A program made the translations under genes and the position numbers. The notes below the pieces were generated by a model that did no database searches, was not told where the DNA came from, and saw only the letters and a list, made by a program, of their open reading frames with translations. This document shows positions 25,540-34,450 of a stretch of 64,000 bases of DNA, piece after piece; position 1 is the first letter of the stretch, and each line of letters opens with the position of its first letter. Origin of the DNA: UBA10649 sp965278965 (GTDB lineage: Bacteria; Actinomycetota; Actinomycetes; S36-B12); the NCBI GenBank assembly GCA_965278965.1, contig OZ257127.1, positions 1,240,001 to 1,304,000 of the forward strand. The letters are read 5' to 3'.

Positions 25540-25579
25540 GCGACGATGGGAGCGCCCGGCCAGGGGTCGGCTGCTGCGC

Positions 25580-26251
25580 TCAGGACTGGTTGGTCAGGGA
25601 GAACGGCGTCGGCTCGCTGGTGACCTTGAGGTTGCGGCCCTCGACCCGGTACGTGCCGGCCTTCGCCGCGGGACCGTTCTCGTCCGGGCAGCCTGCCGAG
25701 GTCAGCCGGCCGTCCCACGTGATGCTCGAGGCGACCTTCTCCCCCGCCTTCAGCACGACGACCTTGGAGTTGTCGCTCGCGTTGCAGTCGTCGCTGGACC
25801 ACACGTGGTATCCGCCCGACGTGATCGACAGCTCGTTGGCCTTCGGGCCGACGTCGCGCTTGCAGGACACGTCACCGGTGTTCTCGATGGTCAGGGTCAG
25901 CCGGGGCGTCGAGCCGACGGGGTACGTGGAGGCGTCCGTCGTCGCGTCTACCGCGATGGCGGAGTCCTCACAGGCGACCGGTTCGGTCTCGCTGGACGCC
26001 GCGGGGGTCGACTCGTCGACGGACCCGCCGGCCGAGCCCGACGCCGACGGCTGCGGGGAGGACGAGGTCTCGGCGCTGGCCGAGCTCGACGAGGTGTCGG
26101 CCACGGCCTCGGCGCTGCCGCCGCCGCGCACGGCGCCGATCAGCCACCACAGCAGGGCGAGGACGGTGATCGCGATGACGACGACCGCAGCACGCCGGAT
26201 CCAGTACACCGTCGGCGGCTCAGGCCCCGAGGGATGCATAAGCGTGCTCAC
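25580..26251 (-). CDS. Membrane-anchored Ser-rich protein of unknown function
   Basis: A 223-residue protein with a short cytoplasmic start, one membrane helix (AAVVVIAITVLALLWWLIGAV), a Ser/Ala-rich linker and an exported C-terminal domain. The domain has an Ig-like pattern (PRLTLTIENTGDVSCKRDVG, HVWSSDDCNASDN, TYRVEGRNLKV) and four cysteines that could form two disulfides. No family was recognised. The GTG start is preferred because GAGG lies six bases before it; an ATG at 26239 is the alternative. Divergent from mutY; 26252-26354 holds no clear promoter boxes. Confidence 0.75.
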   Translation of the reverse strand: MSTLMHPSGPEPPTVYWIRRAAVVVIAITVLALLWWLIGAVRGGGSAEAVADTSSSSASAETSSSPQPSASGSAGGSVDESTPAASSETEPVACEDSAIAVDATTDASTYPVGSTPRLTLTIENTGDVSCKRDVGPKANELSITSGGYHVWSSDDCNASDNSKVVVLKAGEKVASSITWDGRLTSAGCPDENGPAAKAGTYRVEGRNLKVTSEPTPFSLTNQS

Positions 26252-26354
26252 AGGTGCCTCGGTTCGCCTGCTCCGGGGCTCGCTGCGCTCGCTCGTCGCA
26301 TGCTCACGGGCCCACGCTACTGCGCGGTTTGCGCCATCGTGAAACCCTGTCGGC

Positions 26355-27236
26355 GTGGCGGACAGGCATCCCGGAGCCAATCTCGTGGCTCCCGTGCTGC
26401 GCTGGTACGACCAGCACGAGCGTCCGCTCCCATGGCGTACGTCGACGCCATGGGGTGTGCTCGTCAGCGAGTTCATGCTGCAGCAGACTCCGGTCGACCG
26501 GGTGCTCCCGCTTTGGGCCGAGTGGCTCACGCGGTGGCCGACGCCCGCTGATCTCGCCGCCGCACCGCCCGCGGACGCGATCCGCGCGTGGGGCCGGCTC
26601 GGGTACCCACGCCGGGCGCGGTACCTGCACCAGGCCGCGGTGCGGATCGTCGAGGACCACGGCGGACAGGTGCCCGACGACGAGGACGCGCTTCGCGCGC
26701 TGCCCGGCGTCGGCGAGTACACCGCAGCGGCGATCCGCGCGTTCGCGTTCGGTCGGCGGTCCGTCGTCCTCGACACCAACGTGCGCCGTGTCCTGGCGAG
26801 GGCCGTGGACGGTCGAAGCCGTCAGCCGGACGCGATCTCGGCGATCGAGCGGCGGACGGCGACGGCCCTGTGGCCGACGCGCGACGCGCGCAGCGCGCGC
26901 TGGTCGGCCGCGGTCATGGAGCTCGGTGCACTCGTCTGCACGGCCAGGTCGCCGTCGTGCGCTGCGTGCCCCGTTCGCCGGCGATGCGCGTGGCACGCCG
27001 CTGGCCACCCGGTGGACCCTTCGGTGCCGCGGCGACAGGCCGGCTATGAGGGCAGCGACCGGCAGGCGCGCGGGGCCCTGCTGGCGGCCGCGCGGATCAG
27101 CGACGGCACGGTGTCGGCCGATGAGCTTGCCGCGGCGTGGCCCGACGAGGACCAGCGCGAGCGCGCATTGGCCGGCCTGCTCGCGGACGGACTCGTCGAG
27201 CGCGTCGGAGAGATCGGCGTGCGCCTGCCCGGCTGA
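26355..27236 (+). CDS. mutY: A/G-specific adenine DNA glycosylase MutY
   Basis: Base excision repair enzyme that removes adenine mispaired with 8-oxoguanine. The 293-residue protein has the helix-hairpin-helix LPGVGEYTAAAIRAF, the catalytic aspartate in VVLDTNVRRV, the EFMLQQTPV helix and an iron-sulfur site with spacing C-X6-C-X2-C-X5-C (CTARSPSCAACPVRRRC). It lacks the C-terminal NUDIX-like domain, as is usual in actinobacteria. The start is GTG. It converges on zwf with 18 bases between stops. Confidence 0.94.
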   Translation: MADRHPGANLVAPVLRWYDQHERPLPWRTSTPWGVLVSEFMLQQTPVDRVLPLWAEWLTRWPTPADLAAAPPADAIRAWGRLGYPRRARYLHQAAVRIVEDHGGQVPDDEDALRALPGVGEYTAAAIRAFAFGRRSVVLDTNVRRVLARAVDGRSRQPDAISAIERRTATALWPTRDARSARWSAAVMELGALVCTARSPSCAACPVRRRCAWHAAGHPVDPSVPRRQAGYEGSDRQARGALLAAARISDGTVSADELAAAWPDEDQRERALAGLLADGLVERVGEIGVRLPG

Positions 27237-27254
27237 GCTCGCCGACTGCGTCGG

Positions 27255-28709
27255 CTACGCCCCTTGCGGGTTGGGTGATCGCCACGCCCGCTCGAACGGC
27301 AGCCGCCACGAGTTCGGGGCGATGAGCTGGTGGATCGCGTTCGGCCCCCACGAGCCGGGCGCGTAGGGCCGCACGGGCGGCGGCGACGTGAGCAACGGGT
27401 CCGAGATCTCCCACAGCCGCTCGATGCCGTCGGCGGTGGTGAACAGCGTGTGGTCGGCGCGCATCGCGTCGAGGATGAGCCGCTCGTACGCCTCGAACAC
27501 GTCGCCAGTCATCCCGGTGTCGTGCATCGCGAACTGCAGGCTCAGCTTGTCCAGCTGCATGCCCGGCCCCGGACGCTTGCCGTAGAACGACAACGAGACC
27601 TTGGCTGCGTCGGCGAGGTCGAACGTGAGGTGGTCCGGACCGTGCACGCCGATACCGGAGCCCGCGGGGAACATGCTCTTGGGCGGCTCGTGGAACGCGA
27701 TCGAGACGATCCGCTGGCCCTCGCCCAGGCACTTGCCGGTCCGCAGGTAGAACGGCACGCCCGCCCACCGCCAGTTGTCGATCACGCAGCGCAGGGCCAC
27801 GAACGTCTCGGTGTCCGAGCTCGGGCTCACGCCCTCGATGTCCCGGTACCCGGTGAACTGCCCCCGCACGACGTCCGAGGGCGCGATCGGCAGCATGCTG
27901 CGGAAGACCTTGTTCTTCTCCTCGCTGATAGACGCGGAGTCCAATGCCGTCGGTGCCTCCATCGCGATGAACGCGAGGATCTGGAACAGGTGCGTCACGA
28001 CCATGTCGCGGTAGGCACCCGTGCTCTCGTAGAAGGCCGCTCGCTGGACCAGCCCTAGCGTCTCCGGCACGTCGATCTGGATGTGGTGGATGAAGTTGCG
28101 GTTCCAGATCGGCTCGAACAGCCCGTTGGCGAAGCGGAACGCCAAGATGTTCAGCGCCGGCTCCTTGCCGAGGAAGTGGTCGATGCGGAAGATCTGCTCC
28201 TCGTCGAAGGTCTCGTGCAGGCGGGAGTTCAGCTTCACGGAGCTGGCCAGGTCCATGCCGAACGGCTTCTCCATGACGACGCGGGAACGCTCCACGAGGC
28301 CTGCCTCGCCGAGCATCTCGATCGCCGAGATCGCCGACTTCGGCGGCACCGACAGGTAGTGCAGACGCTCGACGCGCTCGCCGAGCTCCGCCTCCGCCCG
28401 GACGACCGCGTCCCCGAGTGCAGCCGGGCCGGCCTGCGTCGGGACGTAGTCGAGGGCGGCGGCGAACTCGGCCCACTGCGCGTCGCCGACCGGGCGCGTG
28501 GCGAACTCATCGAGGGCGGCACGCACCTGCGTGCGGAACTCATCGACGGTGAGGTCCTCCAGCGACACGCCGATGACGCGGTACCCGGGCAGCAGGCCCG
28601 ACGTCGCAAGGTGGAACAGGCCCGGCAGCAGCTTGCGCCGGGCGAGGTCGCCGGTGGCGCCGAAGAGGACGACAACCTGGGCCAGCCGAGGACCCGCTCC
28701 GGGATGCAT
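27255..28709 (-). CDS. zwf: Glucose-6-phosphate 1-dehydrogenase, stand-alone copy
   Basis: First enzyme of the oxidative pentose phosphate pathway; makes 6-phosphogluconolactone and NADPH. The 484-residue protein starts with the dinucleotide loop VVLFGATGDLARRKLLPGLF and has the catalytic histidine motif RIDHFLGKEPALNIL near residue 176. The usual actinobacterial partners (opcA, tal, tkt, pgl) are not adjacent, so this is either a second copy or a relocated gene. A TAGCGT box seven bases upstream predicts a leaderless mRNA. Confidence 0.92.
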   Translation of the reverse strand: MHPGAGPRLAQVVVLFGATGDLARRKLLPGLFHLATSGLLPGYRVIGVSLEDLTVDEFRTQVRAALDEFATRPVGDAQWAEFAAALDYVPTQAGPAALGDAVVRAEAELGERVERLHYLSVPPKSAISAIEMLGEAGLVERSRVVMEKPFGMDLASSVKLNSRLHETFDEEQIFRIDHFLGKEPALNILAFRFANGLFEPIWNRNFIHHIQIDVPETLGLVQRAAFYESTGAYRDMVVTHLFQILAFIAMEAPTALDSASISEEKNKVFRSMLPIAPSDVVRGQFTGYRDIEGVSPSSDTETFVALRCVIDNWRWAGVPFYLRTGKCLGEGQRIVSIAFHEPPKSMFPAGSGIGVHGPDHLTFDLADAAKVSLSFYGKRPGPGMQLDKLSLQFAMHDTGMTGDVFEAYERLILDAMRADHTLFTTADGIERLWEISDPLLTSPPPVRPYAPGSWGPNAIHQLIAPNSWRLPFERAWRSPNPQGA

Positions 28710-28716
28710 GGTGCGG

Positions 28717-28722
28717 ACGCTA
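28717..28722 (-). promoter_or_regulatory. -10 box TAGCGT for leaderless zwf
   Basis: Seven bases lie between the box and the ATG at 28709. Confidence 0.6.
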
Positions 28723-28831
28723 GACCCGCAGAACGCCCAGAAGGCCCTGCGCTACGAACACGAAACCGGACCGTCGGCTGACTGTTACACGACGGTGGCG
28801 GCCCGGACACCTGGAGTGCGACCCTGGTCAC

Positions 28832-29050
<219 letters not shown>

Positions 29051-29086
29051 TCGGGCCGCGTGTTCGCGAGCCACGCAGCCGTACGT

Positions 29087-29101
29087 CGTTGCGCTGCAAC
29101 G
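29087..29101 (+). terminator. Small hairpin after DUF2277
   Basis: Six perfect pairs (29087-29092 with 29096-29101) and a three-base loop. It follows the DUF2277 stop by 36 bases, without a T tract. Confidence 0.3.
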
Positions 29102-29121
29102 GGATCGTGACCTTGCGACGG

Positions 29122-29150
29122 TTGCGGGTGTCAGGGGCTGGCGGTAGAGT
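29122..29150 (+). promoter_or_regulatory. Promoter of the DUF222/HNH gene, -35 TTGCGG and -10 TAGAGT
   Basis: The boxes (29122-29127 and 29145-29150) are 17 bases apart. The -10 ends seven bases before the ATG at 29158, predicting a leaderless transcript. Confidence 0.55.
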
Positions 29151-29157
29151 CGTACAC

Positions 29158-30672
29158 ATGTTCGAGTCTTCGTCCAGCCCGGTTCCGGAGCCGGATGACC
29201 CGTGGATGGGCTTCGCGGTGGACTACTTGAGCGCTTCGGATCTGCTGGCGTATCTGCGGGTTCAGCCGGCAGGTCCGGGGCTGCTGAATGACCTGTCGTG
29301 CCTGGATCCGTAGGTGTTGTCTCCGGATGAGGCGGTGACGTTCGCCCAAGAGGTTGATCGGTTGGCGGCGCACGTTGCGGGGTTCCAGGCTCAGGCGCGT
29401 GCTGCGGTGAACGCCGCTCTCGTCGCGGCGGAGGAGGCCGAGGTCGCGCGTCAGGCGGAGATCCTGCGGCGGGCGAACGAGGACCGGGTCGCCGCGGGAC
29501 TCAAGCCCCGAAGCAGTGGGTTTGGGTTCGTGCCGCCGGAGGTCGCGGTCCGGGCCGAGCTCGCCGCCGCCCTACGCCTATCGCCACGGAGCGTGTCGAG
29601 CGTGGTGCAGTTCGCGGTCGATCTGGCCGGGCCGTGGCGGCCGATGCGGGCGGCGCTGCTGGCCGGGGAGATCACCGAGAACCACGCCAAAGCCATCGGC
29701 CGGGTGCTGACGCTGCTCCCCGCGTACGTGGATCCGGAGCGCGCCGGTGAGTACGAGAAGCACTGCGCCGAGGTCCTCGCCACGGTGATCCCGTACGCGC
29801 GGACGCATACCCCGGGACAGTGCGCGAAGAAAGCCCGCGATCTCATCACGGCGATCGACCCGGTCGGCACCAAGAAGCGCCGACAGGAGGCCGCGGACCA
29901 GGACCATGGCGTGTTCCTGAACCCCCGTGAGCCCGGTACGAGTGAGTTGATGGCGGTGCTGCCGACCGAGACCGCTAGGGCGGTCTATGACGCGATCCGA
30001 CGCCTCGCTGGGGATGCCCGGTTCGAAGTCTCCGACGGCTGCATCACGATCGGGCAGCGCCGCGTCGCCGCCCTGAAGACGCTCGTCCTCGGGGACCCCG
30101 GTCAGATCACGACGATCGACGGACCGGTGGCGGAGGCGAAGGAGAAGGCCCACGTCACCGTCATCGTGTCCCTGGAGACCGTCCTCGGCGTCAGCGAGCA
30201 AGGCGGACGGATCAACGGCGAGCCGGTGACCGCGGACGTGATCCGCGACCTGATCGCGCAGTGTGACCCCACATCCACGATCCGCCGCCTCGTCACCGAT
30301 GCGTCCGGGGTGATCGTGGACTACGGCCGCTCCCGCTACATCGGGTCGGATCTGCAGAAGCACGTCATCAAGCTCCGCGACGGCCACTGCCGCGGCGTCG
30401 GGTGCACAAGGCCCGCCGAGGACTGCGAGATCGACCACGCCCACTCGTTCAACACCGGCGGCCGAACGTCCCTGTGCAACCAAGGACCCCTGTGCAAGCA
30501 CCACCACCAGCTGAAAACCCACGCCCGCTGGCACATCATCCACAGCGCCGCCGACGGCAGCTGCACGTGGCGATCACCACTCGGCCGCATCTACGAACAC
30601 CAACCACCACCGCTGCTACCGCCAGCGCCAAGATCCCGCGTCATCGACGACGGTTCCAAGCCACCGTTCTGA
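29158..30672 (+). pseudogene. DUF222/HNH endonuclease (13E12 repeat family) interrupted by an in-frame TAG
   Basis: The reading frame from ATG 29158 encodes 51 residues, meets TAG at 29311-29313, then continues in the same frame with GTG at 29314 for another 452 residues. Joined, the product is a normal DUF222 protein with a C-terminal HNH nuclease domain (DCEIDHAHSFNTGGRTSLCN, then PLCKHHHQLKTHARWH). The stop falls where relatives have a residue between LDP and the LS-DAV helix; CAG to TAG is the simplest origin. Translation could restart at the GTG next to the stop and give a shortened nuclease. These genes are multicopy and thought to be mobile in actinobacteria. A sequencing error is possible. 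Confidence 0.75.
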
Positions 30673-30701
30673 CCTGCGTCACTTCTGACGCGAGCGGTCA
30701 G
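30669..30701. terminator. Two-tier bidirectional hairpin between DUF222/HNH gene and helicase
   Basis: Outer arms CTGACC and GGTCAG (30669-30674 and 30696-30701) enclose an inner perfect 6-bp stem with a CTTC loop (30676-30681 and 30686-30691). It fills the gap between the two convergent genes and overlaps the DUF222 stop. Confidence 0.65.
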
Positions 30702-30702
30702 C

Positions 30703-32064
30703 TCACGCGCGGCCAGCGCGGCGACTGTCGCCGCCGGGACGTCCCGCACCCGCGGGGCGCCGACGTCCACGGGGGCCGCCCGCACCTTCGGACCGGGCGC
30801 CTGGGCGACCGCCGACGTACGCGGCCTTGGCGTTCCGGGACGGCTTCGACGAACGGCTGGACTTCTCCCACCGCGGCTTCGGGGCCTCCCACGGCACACC
30901 GACCGGCACGCGGGCACCCGTCAGGTCGCCGAGCACCTCGTCGGCCGGCCGGACGCGGGTCACCAGCGGGTTGACGCCTGCGTCGGAGACCAGCCGCGTG
31001 ACCGAGCGCTGGGACTTCGGGTTCGCCAGCGTGACGACCGTGCCGGACTCACCGGCTCGCGCCGTCCGGCCGGCGCGGTGCAGGTAGTCCTTCGGGCCGG
31101 CAGGCGGGTCGACCTGCACGACCAACGTGATGCCATCGACGTGGATACCGCGCGCCGCGACGTCCGTGGCGACCAGCGCGGTCGTCACCCCGTCGCGGAA
31201 GTCGTTCAGCGTGCGCGTGCGAACGCCCTGCGACTTGCCGCCGTGCAGGCCACCGGCCGCCACGCCCTGCGCGACAAGGTGGTCGGTGAGGCGGTCGACG
31301 CCTGCCTGGGTGCGTGCGAAGAAGATCGTGCGACCCTCGCGAGCACCGATGCGAGCAGCGACCTCGTCGCGGTCCATCGGGTGCACGAGCAGGACGTGAT
31401 GGTCCATGGTGTCGACCGGCGCGTGCTCCGGCGTGAGCTCGTGCCGAGCCGGCTGGCGCAGGTAGCGGCGCACGAGGACGTCGACCTCCCCGCCCAGCGT
31501 GGCGCTGAACAGCATCCGCTGGCTGGAGGGCGTCGTCAGGTCGAGGAGGTCCTTGACCTGTGGCAGGAACCCCATGTCGGCCATCTGGTCAGCCTCGTCG
31601 AGCACGGTGATCCGCACGCGCGACAGGTCGACCGCACCCCGCGTCACGAGGTCGTTGAGCCGGCCGGGGGTCGCGACGAGGATGTGCACGCCGCGACGGA
31701 TCGCGTCGAGCTGCTTGCCGTAAGGCATCCCGCCGGCGATCAGCCGCAGCCGCAGGCCCGAGGCGTGCGCGAGCGGGGTCAGACCGTCGGACACCTGCAT
31801 CGCGAGCTCGCGCGTCGGCACGAGCACCAGGGCAAGGGGCTCCATCGGAACGGCAGGGATGCCCTCGAGCCGCGTGATCATCGCGAGGCCGAAGGCGAGG
31901 GTCTTGCCCGATCCCGTCTGCGCGCGCACCAGCAGGTCGCGACCGGAGATCGCGTCGGGCAGCGTCGCGGACTGGACGGGGAACGGGTCGGTCACGCCGG
32001 TGCGTCGCAGTGCGGCGACGAGGTCTCCGGACACGCCGAGATCGGCGAAGGTCGTGCTGGTCAT
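30703..32064 (-). CDS. DEAD-box ATP-dependent RNA helicase
   Basis: RNA helicase of 453 residues. Motifs in order: Q-motif GVTDPFPVQSATLP, Walker A RAQTGSGKTLAF, PTRELAMQ, VATPGRLNDL, VLDEADQM (DEAD), LFSATL, then in the second RecA domain TIFFARTQAGVDRL, ALVATDVAARGIHVD and HRAGRTARAG. The C-terminal tail is basic and Gly/Arg-rich (SSRSSKPSRNAKAAY onward), typical of RNA-binding tails in RhlE-like proteins. A hairpin ending eight bases before the ATG may control translation (see 32073-32125). Roles in ribosome assembly or cold adaptation are inferred from the family. Confidence 0.93.
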   Translation of the reverse strand: MTSTTFADLGVSGDLVAALRRTGVTDPFPVQSATLPDAISGRDLLVRAQTGSGKTLAFGLAMITRLEGIPAVPMEPLALVLVPTRELAMQVSDGLTPLAHASGLRLRLIAGGMPYGKQLDAIRRGVHILVATPGRLNDLVTRGAVDLSRVRITVLDEADQMADMGFLPQVKDLLDLTTPSSQRMLFSATLGGEVDVLVRRYLRQPARHELTPEHAPVDTMDHHVLLVHPMDRDEVAARIGAREGRTIFFARTQAGVDRLTDHLVAQGVAAGGLHGGKSQGVRTRTLNDFRDGVTTALVATDVAARGIHVDGITLVVQVDPPAGPKDYLHRAGRTARAGESGTVVTLANPKSQRSVTRLVSDAGVNPLVTRVRPADEVLGDLTGARVPVGVPWEAPKPRWEKSSRSSKPSRNAKAAYVGGRPGARSEGAGGPRGRRRPAGAGRPGGDSRRAGRA

Positions 32065-32072
32065 GGCAGTGC

Positions 32073-32125
32073 CACCGTGCTTCCTGGGTCGAGACGGAGC
32101 GCGTCTCGAGGGCGGCAGCACGGTG
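32073..32125 (-). promoter_or_regulatory. Two-tier hairpin leader of the DEAD-box helicase gene
   Basis: In the helicase mRNA, nine perfect outer pairs (32073-32081 with 32117-32125) enclose eight perfect inner pairs (32089-32096 with 32102-32109) and a 5-base loop. The structure ends eight bases before the start codon and no Shine-Dalgarno sequence lies in between. It could be an RNA thermometer, an autoregulatory site for the helicase, or a transcription attenuator. The rest of 32126-32319 shows no further clear signal. Confidence 0.5.
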
Positions 32126-32319
32126 CGACACAAGGTCGCTGGTCGAAAGCTGCCGAGGTGACAAGACTCGCGGTGGGCGCGGATGCGCCGGTCGCCCGGA
32201 GGCGACCCGTCCACGGTACGGCAGCGACGGCCGATCACGAAATCGTCCGGCGGTGCCCGCTGGAAAGACGCCCGGATCTGACTCTGACCAGCAGCAGCAT
32301 CGTCTGGTTGACTGGCCGG

Positions 32320-33234
32320 GTGCCGACATTGGGCCTGGAGCGCCTGAACAAGCGCTATGGCGACATCCACGCACTGCGAGACCTGTCGCTGGACGTGCAC
32401 GAGGGCGAGATACTCGGCTTCGTCGGCTCCAACGGCGCCGGGAAGTCGACAGCGATGCGGATCGTGCTCGGCGTGCTCGCAGCCGACTCCGGTCAGGTCA
32501 CCTGGGACGGCCGGCCCATCGACGCCGCCACGCGACGGCGTATCGGCTACATGCCGGAGGAACGCGGCCTGTACCCGCGGATGAAGGTCGGCAAGCAGCT
32601 CACCTACCTCGCACGGCTGCACGGTCTCGCGCCGGCGCCGGCACACGCGGCGATGGAGCGCTGGACCGAGGTCCTCGGCATCGACGCCCGTCGGGCCGAC
32701 GAGGTCATCAAGCTCTCGCTCGGCAACCAGCAGCGCGTCCAGCTCGCGGCAGCACTCGTGCACGAGCCCGACCTGCTCGTCCTCGACGAGCCGTTCTCCG
32801 GCCTCGACCCGGTCGCGGTCGACGTCATGAGCGACGTCCTTCGCGCGCAGGCGGACTCCGGCGTACCCGTCATCTTCTCCTCGCACCAGCTCGATCTCGT
32901 CGAGCGGCTCTGCGACCGCGTCGGCATCATCCGCAGCGGCGAGCTCGTCGCCTCCGGTTCGATCGACGAGCTCCGCCGCACCGATCAGGCCCAGTGGACC
33001 GTCGTCGGACCGCCGGCTCCGACCTGGCTGCCCGAGGTGCCGGCGGCGCGTCTGGTCAGCGCCGACGGCGAGCGCACCGTGGTCGCCCTGCCCGATGACG
33101 ACGGAGCCGAGCAGGCGGTGCTCGCCGCCGCCCTCGCCGCCGGCCCGGTGCGCGAGTTCGCCCGACGGCTTCCCTCGCTCACCGAGCTGTACCGCGACGT
33201 TGTCAGCGCCGGAGAGGCGAAGGTGGACGCATGA
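32320..33234 (+). CDS. ABC exporter ATP-binding protein (NatA-like)
   Basis: ATPase subunit of 304 residues. Walker A is VGSNGAGKSTAMRI, the Q-loop region is YMPEERGLYP, the signature is LSLGNQQRVQLAAAL, Walker B is LLVLDEPFSGLDPVA and the switch histidine is in IFSSHQLDLVERL. The C-terminal 80 residues form the small domain common in NatA/BcrA-type exporters. The GTG start has no clear ribosome site. The stop overlaps the permease ATG (ATGA). Confidence 0.9.
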   Translation: MPTLGLERLNKRYGDIHALRDLSLDVHEGEILGFVGSNGAGKSTAMRIVLGVLAADSGQVTWDGRPIDAATRRRIGYMPEERGLYPRMKVGKQLTYLARLHGLAPAPAHAAMERWTEVLGIDARRADEVIKLSLGNQQRVQLAAALVHEPDLLVLDEPFSGLDPVAVDVMSDVLRAQADSGVPVIFSSHQLDLVERLCDRVGIIRSGELVASGSIDELRRTDQAQWTVVGPPAPTWLPEVPAARLVSADGERTVVALPDDDGAEQAVLAAALAAGPVREFARRLPSLTELYRDVVSAGEAKVDA

Positions 33235-34430
33235 GCACGAACGAGCTGAGCACGCGGCGCGCGATCACGCTCGTCGCCGGCCGGGAGATCCGCTCGCGGG
33301 TCGAGTCCCGCGCGTACCGGATCACGACGGCGCTGTTCGTGGTCGCCGTGATCGTCGGCGGCGTCCTGCTGCACCTGGTCGCCGGCAGCCCGAGCGCGGT
33401 GCGCGTCGGGCTGACTCCCGACGCGGCTGCCGTCGCGCAGCAGCTCGTCGCGACCGGGCAGGCCAGCGGCGTGACTGTCGAGACCTCCGACGTGACCGAC
33501 GAGGCGGCAGGCGAGGCGTCACTGCGGGCCGGCGACCTCGACCTGCTCATCACGTCGACGTCCCCGCAGCTGGTCGTCGTCGTGCTCGACTCGGTCGGGC
33601 AGTCGATGCAGCCCGTGATGGCCTCGATGGCCCAGCAGCTCGCCCTGACCGACGAGGTCAAGGAGCTCGGCGGTGATCCGGCGAAGGCGGCGGCCCGCAT
33701 CGCCGGCGCCGAGCCGCAGGTGAACGCGCTCGAACCGCCCTCGCAGGTGGACGGCGGGCAGGTGGCCGCCGGCTACGTCGCCGGGATCCTGCTGTTCCTC
33801 GCCCTCATGACCTCGGGCCAGCTCGTCGCCCAGGGCGTCGTCGAGGAGAAGTCGAGCCGGGTCGTGGAGCTGCTGCTCGCGACGCTGCGTCCGTGGCAGC
33901 TGATGGCGGGCAAGGTCCTCGGGATCGGCACCGTCGGCCTCGTGCAGGTCCTGCTCGTCGTCGGGGCCGGCGTCGGCACGGCTGCGGCCTTCGGCTTGGT
34001 CGACGGGTCGAGCGTCGACCTCGGCGCGACCGCCGCGTGGGCGCTGGCATGGTTCGTCGTCGGCTTCGCGTCCTACGCGCTGGTCCTCGCCGCGCTCGCG
34101 TCCCTGGTGTCACGCCAGGAGGACGTCGGCTCGGTCATCGGACCCGTCACCGCTCTCATGGTGGTGCCGTACATCATCGCGATCAGCGTCGCGCCATGGT
34201 CTCCCGACAGCCCGCTCGTGGCGTGGCTGTCGTACGTCCCGTTCTGCGCGCCGATGGTGATGCCCGTCCGCATCGCGCTGGGGACGGTGAGCGGCTGGGA
34301 GGCCGCCTTGTCGATGGTGATCTCGCTCGCGCTTGTGCCTGTGCTCGTGTGGATCGCGGGCCGGATCTACTCGAACGCCGTCGTCCACTCCGGCGGCAAG
34401 ATGCGGCTGCGCGACGCCCTGCGCGGCTGA
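33231..34430 (+). CDS. ABC-2 exporter permease (NatB-like)
   Basis: Membrane subunit of 399 residues with one N-terminal helix (LFVVAVIVGGVLLHLV), an extracytoplasmic loop of about 150 residues and at least five C-terminal helices. The hallmark GVVEEKSSRVVELLLATLRPWQLMAGK places it in the ABC-2 NatB/CcmB-like group. With the ATPase it forms a two-gene exporter. NatAB exports sodium in Bacillus; the substrate here is not determined. Convergent with the maleylpyruvate isomerase-type gene. Confidence 0.88.
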   Translation: MSTNELSTRRAITLVAGREIRSRVESRAYRITTALFVVAVIVGGVLLHLVAGSPSAVRVGLTPDAAAVAQQLVATGQASGVTVETSDVTDEAAGEASLRAGDLDLLITSTSPQLVVVVLDSVGQSMQPVMASMAQQLALTDEVKELGGDPAKAAARIAGAEPQVNALEPPSQVDGGQVAAGYVAGILLFLALMTSGQLVAQGVVEEKSSRVVELLLATLRPWQLMAGKVLGIGTVGLVQVLLVVGAGVGTAAAFGLVDGSSVDLGATAAWALAWFVVGFASYALVLAALASLVSRQEDVGSVIGPVTALMVVPYIIAISVAPWSPDSPLVAWLSYVPFCAPMVMPVRIALGTVSGWEAALSMVISLALVPVLVWIAGRIYSNAVVHSGGKMRLRDALRG

Positions 34431-34450
34431 GCGATCCCTCGCTCGACGCC

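Noticed and set aside
32126..32319. Additional gene between the helicase and the ABC exporter
   Set aside because: Open frames here are continuations of antisense frames from the helicase; none has a start signal or recognisable product.
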